A stretch of DNA of 56,355 nt, from assembly GCA_011772425.1 (NCBI GenBank), contig WVZO01000139.1, positions 1 through 56,355 of the forward strand, read 5' to 3'. Origin of the DNA: Candidatus Aminicenantota bacterium. GTDB taxonomy: Bacteria; Acidobacteriota; Aminicenantia; UBA2199. Of this stretch, positions 8,245 to 15,051 are shown piece after piece (position 1 is the first letter of the stretch; each line of letters begins with the position of its first letter). The notes below the pieces were generated by a model. It saw only the letters and a list, made by a program, of their open reading frames with translations. It was not told the origin of the DNA and did not search any database. The translations under genes and the position numbers were made by a program.

Positions 8245-9396
8245 ATGAAAATAGAAAAAAAAGAACTGCCAAAAAGCCACAAACCCTACATAGACAAGTA
8301 TTTTCTCAGAACCAATGAGATCCTGATGAAAGAAGGCCTTAACCCTGTCATTTCTATGAAGGTGTTTTGCCGGGGTGAAGGGCCGTTACCTGTGACCGGG
8401 CTGGATGATGCCGTGGAGATTTTGACCACGTACTCTGACCTGGAGCAAACCGGCGGCGAAGTCTGGGTAACCACTAAGCAAGAATTTTCCCATAACGAAT
8501 CTTTGATGATTATTAAGGGGCTTGCGCAAAGTTTTGTTGAACTGGAAACCATGTATCTGGGCGTGCTCTCCAGTGCCATTTCCGAGGCTGTGGGCATTGA
8601 ACCACCGGAGCCAAAGCAGGTGAGCGATAAGATGAAGCGGCTTAAAGATATCTACATGGATATTCCCATCATCTACTTCGGTGCCCGGCATTACCACTGG
8701 TCGCTGGACAAAGAAATTGCTGGGGCTGCATTAAAAGGGGGAGCCGCTCAAACCAGTACGGATATCGGTTCCTCTACCATCGGCCAAAAAGGAGTGGGCA
8801 CAACTCCCCACGTATTAACCATTATCCTGGCTTCTATCTATGGAAAAGAAAATGCCACGTTGAAAACAGCAGAACTATTTGATAAGCATATGCCCCTGGA
8901 AATTCCCAGGGTTACCCTGGTGGATACCTTTAATAGGGAATTGACTGACAGTCTGGCCGTGGCCCGTTACTTTGGCATCCGGAAGAATGCCCTCCGGGTG
9001 GATACGTGCGGCGAAAACGTCGGCGAAGGTGGGGCGCCCTATAACGGCTGGGAAACACAAGACCCGGGATTCAAAACAGGTACCGGTGTTACCATTGTAT
9101 TGGTCACCAATGTAAAAAATATGCTGATCCAAAACGGTTACGGTGACAATACGGAAATTTTCCTGTCCAGTGGTTTTGGCAACGAAGCCAAGGCAAAAGA
9201 ATTCGTCAAGGCCAATAATGAATACAAGGAGACAACCGGTTACAGTCTTTTTTCAGGTGTGGGCATCGGGGAAATCTCAACAGCCAGGTTCTGTACAGCA
9301 GATTTATTTGAAGTGAATGGGAAACCCTTAGCAAAAACAGGACGTGAAATAAACCCCGGCGATATCGATTATTCGGCAATGAAACGAGTCGTATAA
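8245..9396 (+). CDS. Nicotinate phosphoribosyltransferase family protein
   Basis: A 383-residue enzyme predicted to make nicotinate mononucleotide from nicotinate and PRPP in NAD salvage. Family landmarks in order: GARHYHW (about 150), the GGAAQTSTDIGSS segment and VGTTPH (about 185), LVDTFN (about 232), a DTCGENV segment at the place of the usual DSGD phosphoribosyl site, LSSGFGNEAK (about 308) and the glycine loop FSGVGIGEIST (about 335). The length suits the archaeal-type subgroup. AGGAG lies rather far (17 bases) from the ATG, but no better start exists. It is followed 18 bases later by a nicotinamidase-like gene, which supports the salvage role. The replacement in the DSGD-like motif leaves some doubt about the exact substrate. 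Confidence 0.8.
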   Translation: MKIEKKELPKSHKPYIDKYFLRTNEILMKEGLNPVISMKVFCRGEGPLPVTGLDDAVEILTTYSDLEQTGGEVWVTTKQEFSHNESLMIIKGLAQSFVELETMYLGVLSSAISEAVGIEPPEPKQVSDKMKRLKDIYMDIPIIYFGARHYHWSLDKEIAGAALKGGAAQTSTDIGSSTIGQKGVGTTPHVLTIILASIYGKENATLKTAELFDKHMPLEIPRVTLVDTFNRELTDSLAVARYFGIRKNALRVDTCGENVGEGGAPYNGWETQDPGFKTGTGVTIVLVTNVKNMLIQNGYGDNTEIFLSSGFGNEAKAKEFVKANNEYKETTGYSLFSGVGIGEISTARFCTADLFEVNGKPLAKTGREINPGDIDYSAMKRVV

Positions 9397-9414
9397 GGTT
9401 TTAAGGAGTAACAC

Positions 9415-10305
9415 ATGAGACATAATAATCATAATCAAAAAAAGGTCATACGCATATGCAATTTGATTGATTGGTCAAAATCCTTTGTGGATGAGAATGG
9501 GTCTTTTTACTGTGGAACCAATGAAGAGCAGAAACAAAATGCAGTGGAAATCATTGAACGAGCTGACCTGGTGATCAACAACATGGACCTGCACCCGGTA
9601 ACAGCGCCGGAACATGCTGTTAACGGAGGTCTCTACCCGGTTCACAATGCGGTTAAACCCTGGGAGTACGGGCCTGATTTTGTCTACATGATCACGCCGG
9701 AAGGAGAAGAATTGCAATTGGGAGATAAAACCGTAAGTCCGGAATTGACCGGTATATTGAGCGATGCTGCGGCCGGAGGAAAAGAGGGCATCATTGTTCC
9801 TCGCGGTGTTTACTTCCAGGGTGAAAGTCATACCCCTTTCTGTACACCCCGGGATATCGAAGAAACCTTTAAAAAAAGAATCATTACCAAAGAAGAATTC
9901 CTGGAAGGCAATTATGACTATATTACCGCCCCTAAACAATACTTTGATGCCACCCGGTTGGACAGCGATATCTCACTGCCCCAGGATGACATTAACGGCG
10001 TTCCTCCAAAAAACTTTAACATCTATTCGCTGCTGAAAATAAAGTTTCCCCCGGATAAGTACGAGCTGGTCTTCATCAATACCGGTGTGGTGGAAGGAAT
10101 ATGCCGGCTGCACACGTCCATTGGCTTGCGGCAAATGTTCCCTTTTGATCGCATTATTAATATCTCCGATGCCACCACTCCCTTGTATGGCATTGGATTG
10201 GGCTACGAGACCGCAGACCAGTCCCGCCAGGCATCTGCACGGGTTTGCAAAGATATCGGCATCGAATATATGACCACCGACGAATGCCTCAAAGAGTTCG
10301 AATAA
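9415..10305 (+). CDS. Nicotinamidase-like cysteine hydrolase
   Basis: A 296-residue isochorismatase-fold hydrolase. The N-terminal Asp of the catalytic triad sits in DWSKSF, NNMDLHP matches the metal-binding region, and NTGVVEGICR carries the probable catalytic Cys. It is longer than PncA (about 210 residues) because of an insertion in the middle (roughly 110-200). AAGGAG lies nine bases before the ATG. It directly follows the phosphoribosyltransferase gene. Together they would convert nicotinamide to nicotinate and then to nicotinate mononucleotide. The substrate assignment rests on this pairing; other amides are possible for this fold. The gene ends only about ten bases before the 3' end of rnpB on the other strand. 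Confidence 0.75.
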   Translation: MRHNNHNQKKVIRICNLIDWSKSFVDENGSFYCGTNEEQKQNAVEIIERADLVINNMDLHPVTAPEHAVNGGLYPVHNAVKPWEYGPDFVYMITPEGEELQLGDKTVSPELTGILSDAAAGGKEGIIVPRGVYFQGESHTPFCTPRDIEETFKKRIITKEEFLEGNYDYITAPKQYFDATRLDSDISLPQDDINGVPPKNFNIYSLLKIKFPPDKYELVFINTGVVEGICRLHTSIGLRQMFPFDRIINISDATTPLYGIGLGYETADQSRQASARVCKDIGIEYMTTDECLKEFE

Positions 10306-10312
10306 AGAAATG

Positions 10313-10692
10313 AAGCAGCTCGGAAACAGACTGTAAGCCGGGTTCTGTCGTGAAGAATCATTTGTCTGGGCAATTAATTGCTTAATTGCTCAAGCGGCTA
10401 ACCCAAAGGTATCGGCCGGGCCAGCCTCAAGCACCTTTTATCTGGCCTTGCTCCGGATGGGGTTTGCCTTAGTCTCGGTTGTCACCAACCGGGACGGTGA
10501 GCTCTTACCTCACCTTTTCACCGTTACCCTCCATATCATGGAAGGCAGTCTAGTCTCTGCGGCACTTTCCTTACTCACCTTTTTTTGGTGAGCAGTTCCT
10601 GTTAGGAACCATCCTGCCCTGTGGAGCCCGGACTTTCCTCCCCATTCTTAACCATCCGAATGGAGCGATTCTTCATCTGTTTCCGAACTGCC
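10313..10692 (-). ncRNA. RNase P RNA
   Basis: Bacterial type A RNase P RNA, the catalytic RNA for tRNA 5' maturation. On the minus strand it has the conserved GAGGAAAGTCCGGGCTCC near the 5' side (10640 downward) and AGAACCCGGCTTACAG near the 3' end (10346-10331). P1 pairs 10676-10691 with 10315-10330 (16 bp including one G-U). P2 pairs 10667-10675 with 10351-10359 (9 bp), and P3 is a small CCAT-TCGG-ATGG hairpin. These pairings place the 5' end near 10691, inside the regulator CDS that ends at 10648, so about 44 bases are shared. Confidence 0.95.
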
Positions 10693-12048
10693 AGGTATAA
10701 TTATACCACTGGCTTCGATTTTTTTGTAGAGATTGCTCCTGGGTAATTGAATTTCCCGTGCCGTCCTGGCAATATTGAAGTTGAACTGCTTCAGTTTTTC
10801 CTCTAAAAACAGCTTTTCTGACTTATGTTTAAACTCTTTCCATAATTTAATATCTACAAAAGAAAAGGCGGCTTTTTTATCCTCGACTCTCATATTAGCC
10901 GGGAGATCATGTTCCCTGACGACGCTGGCGGGACTCATAATCAAAAGGCGCTCTACCAGGTTTCTAAGCTCACGCACATTGCCTTTCCAATCGTACTGCT
11001 TAAACAGTTCAATAACCCGGGGTGAAAATTTTTTCTTTCTGAAATTGTTTTCTTCGGAGAAATAGTTGACAAAGTGCTCAACTAAATAAGGAATATCCTC
11101 TCTCCGGGCTCGCAGCGGAGGGGAGTGAACCGGTACCACATTCAACCGGAAATACAGGTCTTCCCGGAACGTGCTTTTTTTTATCTCTTCTTTTAAATCT
11201 TTATTGGTGGCAGCAATCACCCGGACATCGATCTTGCGTATTTCTGCCGAACCCACTCGCTGGATTTCTCCTTCCTCCAATACACGAAGCACTTTGGCCT
11301 GGGCTTTCAAACTTAAATCACCCACTTCATCCAGGAATATAGTTCCGTTGTGGGCATTGTCGAACTTCCCGATCTTTTTCTCATAGGCACCGGTAAAAGA
11401 ACCCTTTTCATGTCCGAACAATTCACTTTCTATTAACTCATCCGGGATCGCCGCACAGTTGACCTGGACGAATTTCTTTTTATTACGTGAAGAAAACATG
11501 TAGATTTGACGGGCAATTAATTCCTTACCGGTCCCGCTTTCACCCGTGATCAGAATAGTGGAATTGGTCTTTGCCACTTTGGCAACGGTCTGCCTTAACT
11601 CCAGCATAGGGGGAGATTCGCCCACCAATTGATATTTGCTTTCACTGATGGTTTTTAGCGTAAAATTTTCCTTTAAAAGGTTGATTTTTTCTGCTGCATT
11701 TCGCACGGTCAAGATCAGTTTATCCCTGGCAATAGGTTTTTCAAGAAAATCAAACGCCCCTAACTTGGCCGCTTCCACGGCTTCTTCAATGCCGGAATGT
11801 CCTGAAATCATAATCACTTCTGAAAATTGGTTAAGCTCTTTAAGGTTTTTTAGTACTTCAATGCCGTTAAAACCAGGCATTTTAACATCCAGCAGCACAA
11901 TGTCCGGGTTGAGGACCTTGAAAAGGTCAATGCCGTCCAGGCCGCTGCTGGCGGTCTCAACCTTGTAATTCTCATAAGTTAAAACCATCTTGATAGATTC
12001 CAGGATATTTTTCTCATCATCGATAACCAGTATTTTTATGTCTTCCAT
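10648..12048 (-). CDS. NtrC-family sigma-54 response regulator
   Basis: A 466-residue enhancer-binding protein. Residues 1-120 are a receiver domain with the phospho-acceptor Asp in IVLLDVKMPG (about 54). Residues 140-370 are the AAA+ domain with Walker A GESGTGKE (about 167) and the sigma-54 contact loop GSFTGA, an accepted variant of GAFTGA. Residues 405-455 are a Fis-type helix-turn-helix (NIARTAREIQLPRSNLYKKI). It should activate sigma-54 promoters after phosphorylation. No histidine kinase gene is adjacent, so its partner is elsewhere. The last 15 codons or so also encode the 5' end and promoter of rnpB. Confidence 0.95.
   Translation of the reverse strand: MEDIKILVIDDEKNILESIKMVLTYENYKVETASSGLDGIDLFKVLNPDIVLLDVKMPGFNGIEVLKNLKELNQFSEVIMISGHSGIEEAVEAAKLGAFDFLEKPIARDKLILTVRNAAEKINLLKENFTLKTISESKYQLVGESPPMLELRQTVAKVAKTNSTILITGESGTGKELIARQIYMFSSRNKKKFVQVNCAAIPDELIESELFGHEKGSFTGAYEKKIGKFDNAHNGTIFLDEVGDLSLKAQAKVLRVLEEGEIQRVGSAEIRKIDVRVIAATNKDLKEEIKKSTFREDLYFRLNVVPVHSPPLRARREDIPYLVEHFVNYFSEENNFRKKKFSPRVIELFKQYDWKGNVRELRNLVERLLIMSPASVVREHDLPANMRVEDKKAAFSFVDIKLWKEFKHKSEKLFLEEKLKQFNFNIARTAREIQLPRSNLYKKIEASGIIIPGSSETDEESLHSDG
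10700..10708 (-). promoter_or_regulatory. Extended -10 promoter of rnpB inside the regulator gene
   Basis: TGGTATAAT on the minus strand fits the extended -10 consensus TGnTATAAT and ends about eight bases before the predicted P1 5' end. The -35 region is weak. It lies in the last codons of the NtrC-type regulator gene. Confidence 0.5.
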
Positions 12049-12380
12049 GCCCTATTTATACCAAAATATTAGAGATTTTTCAATAGCAAGGGCATCGTCA
12101 ATTAGGACGACGTCAAAATCGCCCTAAATCCGAAGCACGAAGCACGAAATCCGAAACAAATTCAAAATTCAAATGTTCAAAATCCAAAACAAAAGCAGCA
12201 TGGTACGATGCTTTCGGTTTTCTTTTCGTTTTGGTCATTTGAATTTCGGTCATTTGAATTTGTTTCGGATTTCGATATTCGAATTTCGGATTTTTTAAGT
12301 CAACGGCTGCGGGGGCCCCCTTTGACAATGGCTGTTAAATCTGGTACTATCTCTTTTAATTTTATTTAGAGTAACATCCA
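12049..12380. other. Intergenic repeat with 21-bp inverted arms
   Basis: A perfect 21-bp inverted repeat pairs 12146-12166 with 12253-12273 (arm starts GAAATCCGAAACAAATTC). Around it are short repeats of CAAAATTCAAA and CATTTGAATTTCGG type. This kind of A/T-rich fold-back is common as dispersed filler in environmental genomes. No gene is seen. Confidence 0.7.
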
Positions 12381-13133
12381 ATGGACATAGATGACAAAAT
12401 CAAGCGTGCAGCAGAATGGATAAAGAATTCCCGGCACACCACGGTATTTACCGGTGCGGGAATCTCGGTTGAAAGCGGTATCCCGCCCTTTCGTGGTAAA
12501 GGTGGTATATGGAATAAATATGATCCGAATTTGCTTGAGCTTCGCTTCTTTCGGGCGCATCCGGAAAAATCCTGGTCAATCATAAAGGAAATTATTTACG
12601 ATTTTTTTGGTCAGGCCGAGCCCAACGATGCCCATAAGGGAATTGCCGAACTGGAGAAAATGGGGTATGTCAAAGCGGTGATTACTCAAAACGTGGACCA
12701 CTTGCACCAGGATGCAGGTAGTAAAACGGTTTATGAGTTTCATGGCACGTCCCGGACGTTGTCCTGCATGATCTGCGGCAGTCAGTACGATGCCAGGCGA
12801 ATATCTTACCAGGTCATGCCTCCCCGGTGTTCCGGGTGCATGGGAATACTGAAACCGGATTTCATCTTTTTTGGGGAAGGCATTCCTAAAGAGGCCAGTA
12901 TGTTGTCTTTTTACGAGGCGCAGATTGCGGATCTCTTCCTGGTGATCGGTACCACCGGTGAAGTCATGCCTGCCTGCCAGGTCCCCCTCCAGGCAAAAGA
13001 TAACGGTGCACGGATTATTGAAATTAATTTGGAACCATCTAACTTTACCCCCTGGGTAACGGATATTTTCCTCCAGGGAAAAGCAACGGAAATAATGAAC
13101 CGACTGGTGGAGGAAGTAAAGGAGAATAAATGA
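12381..13133 (+). CDS. Sir2-family NAD-dependent protein deacylase
   Basis: A 250-residue sirtuin that would remove acyl groups from lysine using NAD. It has FTGAGISVESGIPPFRG (about 19-35), TQNVDHLH (about 97) and the catalytic His in FHGT (about 116). Two Cys pairs for structural zinc are present (CMIC and CSGC). ILKPDFIFFGEGIP and VIGTTGEV complete the NAD site. The length is typical. The ribosome site is weak. The stop overlaps the start of larC by four bases (ATGA), so the two are translationally coupled. The substrate class cannot be read from sequence. Confidence 0.93.
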   Translation: MDIDDKIKRAAEWIKNSRHTTVFTGAGISVESGIPPFRGKGGIWNKYDPNLLELRFFRAHPEKSWSIIKEIIYDFFGQAEPNDAHKGIAELEKMGYVKAVITQNVDHLHQDAGSKTVYEFHGTSRTLSCMICGSQYDARRISYQVMPPRCSGCMGILKPDFIFFGEGIPKEASMLSFYEAQIADLFLVIGTTGEVMPACQVPLQAKDNGARIIEINLEPSNFTPWVTDIFLQGKATEIMNRLVEEVKENK

Positions 13134-13951
13134 GATTATTGATTAACCCGGAAGGTGGAATGGCGGGTGATATGTTTGCGGCGGCATTGGTATCGGCCGG
13201 TGCTGACTTTAATTTAATCCAAAGGGCTATGCAGGCAGCAGGTGAAAAACTGGGGTCTGTTGAAATCAGTTTAAATCAAACCACTGACGGCTCTTCGCAG
13301 CTTGCCATCCGCCTGGAGTCGAACCGGCACCACTTAGGCGCAAGCGAAGCAAAAGTTATCTTATTGGAATTATTTGCTGGTTTTGGAATCCATAAAAAAT
13401 ATAGGAATTTCGGGATGGATATCCTGGAAATCCTGGTAAAAGCCGAACAGCGGGCACATCGTCTATTTAACATTGTAATAGAAGGAGATAAGGGCCATCA
13501 CTCTCATCATAACCATGACCATGGTCATGCTCACGATTTTAATCATCACCGTCATCATTCTTATCAAGAGTCGTTTTTACATGAAGCCCAGGACATTGTT
13601 ATTGACATAATGGGTGCGGTGATTGGCATGCAGCAGTTGGATATCGAGCCGCAAGCGGAGTTATTGTGTCCTATTTCAGTGGGCGGCGGGCATGTGTTTT
13701 GTTCCCATGGTAAACTCTCTATTCCCGCGCCTGCCACGTCTGTTATATTGGAGGAGTATCAAATGGAATGGAAAAAGGGTCCTGTTGAGATGGAGCTTTT
13801 TACGCCCACCGGGGCGGCCATTATGGCGGCTTTGGGTACGCGGCTTAATGCATCTGTTGATCTGGGAGTGTTGGATATAGCGGCCGCGGGCCGGGCTCGC
13901 GGTTCCAAAATCCTCGATATCCCACCATTTGAGCTGTATCTTTATAAATAG
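13130..13951 (+). CDS. LarC-like protein, N-terminal part only
   Basis: A 273-residue protein matching LarC/DUF111, the CTP-dependent nickel insertase for the nickel-pincer cofactor of lactate racemase. GGMAGDMFAAAL is the N-terminal motif. A His-rich stretch (about 122-143) is a likely metal store. HEAQDIVIDIMGAV and the VGGGHV...HGKLSIPAPAT segment are family hallmarks. Full LarC is about 400 residues, with LarC2 made by a programmed frameshift in lactobacilli. Here the reading frame stops after LarC1, and the 150 bases before phoH leave no room for LarC2. Either LarC2 is separate or this paralogue does another job. It overlaps the sirtuin gene. Confidence 0.75.
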   Translation: MRLLINPEGGMAGDMFAAALVSAGADFNLIQRAMQAAGEKLGSVEISLNQTTDGSSQLAIRLESNRHHLGASEAKVILLELFAGFGIHKKYRNFGMDILEILVKAEQRAHRLFNIVIEGDKGHHSHHNHDHGHAHDFNHHRHHSYQESFLHEAQDIVIDIMGAVIGMQQLDIEPQAELLCPISVGGGHVFCSHGKLSIPAPATSVILEEYQMEWKKGPVEMELFTPTGAAIMAALGTRLNASVDLGVLDIAAAGRARGSKILDIPPFELYLYK

Positions 13952-14018
13952 TCAAGTTACCCTAGAAAGAGGAGATGCGTTTTTTTGTGGCTGATTTCCT
14001 GAAAAGTTCCATTCACAT

Positions 14019-14047
14019 TTGACTTTTTCTCCCGGGAACGTTATAAT
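14019..14047 (+). promoter_or_regulatory. Promoter of the phoH-ybeY operon
   Basis: TTGACT at 14019-14024 and TATAAT at 14042-14047 with a 17-bp spacer. The predicted start is near 14054, about 50 bases before phoH. Confidence 0.75.
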
Positions 14048-14053
14048 TTCCCC

Positions 14054-14116
14054 ATGATTAAAATTTCCAAAAAACAAACAGCGTCAACCGTGCCATTAAA
14101 ATTATGGAAGAAATAA
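14054..14116 (+). CDS. Possible 20-residue leader peptide before phoH
   Basis: ATG at 14054 opens a 20-codon frame (begins MIKISKKQ) that ends 13 bases inside phoH. The ATG lies about where transcription should begin, so it could be read without a leader. The phoH ATG itself has no visible Shine-Dalgarno, which would fit coupling through this short frame. Only the positions support this. Confidence 0.2.
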   Translation: MIKISKKQTASTVPLKLWKK

Positions 14117-15051
14117 TCTATCCCGAAAATATCCAAAATAAACTCCTATTCCTGATTCAAAATAATGTGGAAAAGATCGAATCCACCTTCCACATTGCTG
14201 TGGCCCTGAGAGGCAATAAGATCATGTTTGAAGGCGAATCCCCCAATACCAGGAAGTTTAAAAAATACCTGAAACAAATGCTGCACCTGGCAAAAGAAAA
14301 TGGCGATTGGAATCAAAACGATTTCACCATGAGCCTGAACATGATTGATGATGGTAAGATCGATGCGATAAAAGATGAATTAAGTCAAAAAATTAAGATC
14401 AATATCAATGGGAAATTGGTTTATCCCAAAACCTTTAACCAAAAGATATATATTAAATCCATTCAAAAGCATGATCTTATTTTCGGTATTGGCCCTGCAG
14501 GAACTGGCAAGACTTATTTGGCGATTACGGTGGGGTTGAGTTTGTTGTTTAACAAAACGGTTGAACGTATTGTACTGACCCGGCCGGTGGTAGAGGCCGG
14601 AGAAAAACTGGGATTTTTACCCGGGGATATCCAGCAAAAAGTCAATCCCTACTTTCGTCCCATATACGATGCTCTCTACCATTTGATCGGATTTGATCGA
14701 ACCTCGGACCTGATCGAAAAAGAGATCATTGAAATCGCTCCCCTCGCCTATATGAGAGGCAGAACGATTGATAATGCCTTTATCTTGTTGGACGAAGGCC
14801 AGAATACCCTCAATTCCCAGATGAAAATGTTCCTGACCCGGTTCGGCCAGAACTCAAAAGTAGTCATTACTGCTGATATCTCTCAGATTGATCTGCCGGA
14901 GCCAAAAAAATCAGGAATCTTCAAGGCCATAAAAATTTTGAAAGACATCAAGGGCATTCAAATCGTATATCTGAATGAAAAGGATGTTGTCCGGCATCCG
15001 TTGGTGCAGCGGATTATTGAAGCCTATGAGAGGAAAGGAGATGCCGTTTAA
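14104..15051 (+). CDS. PhoH family ATPase (YbeZ type)
   Basis: A 315-residue protein with the PhoH P-loop ATPase domain: Walker A GPAGTGKTYLA (about 133), TRPVVEAGEKLGFLPGD, the AYMRGRT segment and Walker B FILLDEGQN. The last is followed by the usual MKMFLTR and TADISQIDLP motifs. YbeZ/PhoH works with the endonuclease YbeY in rRNA and RNA quality control, and ybeY is two genes downstream. There is no Shine-Dalgarno at the ATG. The 3' end overlaps pgpH by 11 bases. Confidence 0.95.
   Translation: MEEIIYPENIQNKLLFLIQNNVEKIESTFHIAVALRGNKIMFEGESPNTRKFKKYLKQMLHLAKENGDWNQNDFTMSLNMIDDGKIDAIKDELSQKIKININGKLVYPKTFNQKIYIKSIQKHDLIFGIGPAGTGKTYLAITVGLSLLFNKTVERIVLTRPVVEAGEKLGFLPGDIQQKVNPYFRPIYDALYHLIGFDRTSDLIEKEIIEIAPLAYMRGRTIDNAFILLDEGQNTLNSQMKMFLTRFGQNSKVVITADISQIDLPEPKKSGIFKAIKILKDIKGIQIVYLNEKDVVRHPLVQRIIEAYERKGDAV

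Noticed and set aside
10315-10691. tmRNA or riboswitch instead of RNase P RNA
   Set aside because: The GAGGAAAGTCCGGGC and AGAACCCGGCTTACAG blocks and the P1, P2 and P3 pairings are diagnostic for RNase P RNA.
13952-14103. LarC2 joined by programmed frameshift
   Set aside because: The remaining 150 bases are too short and hold the phoH promoter.
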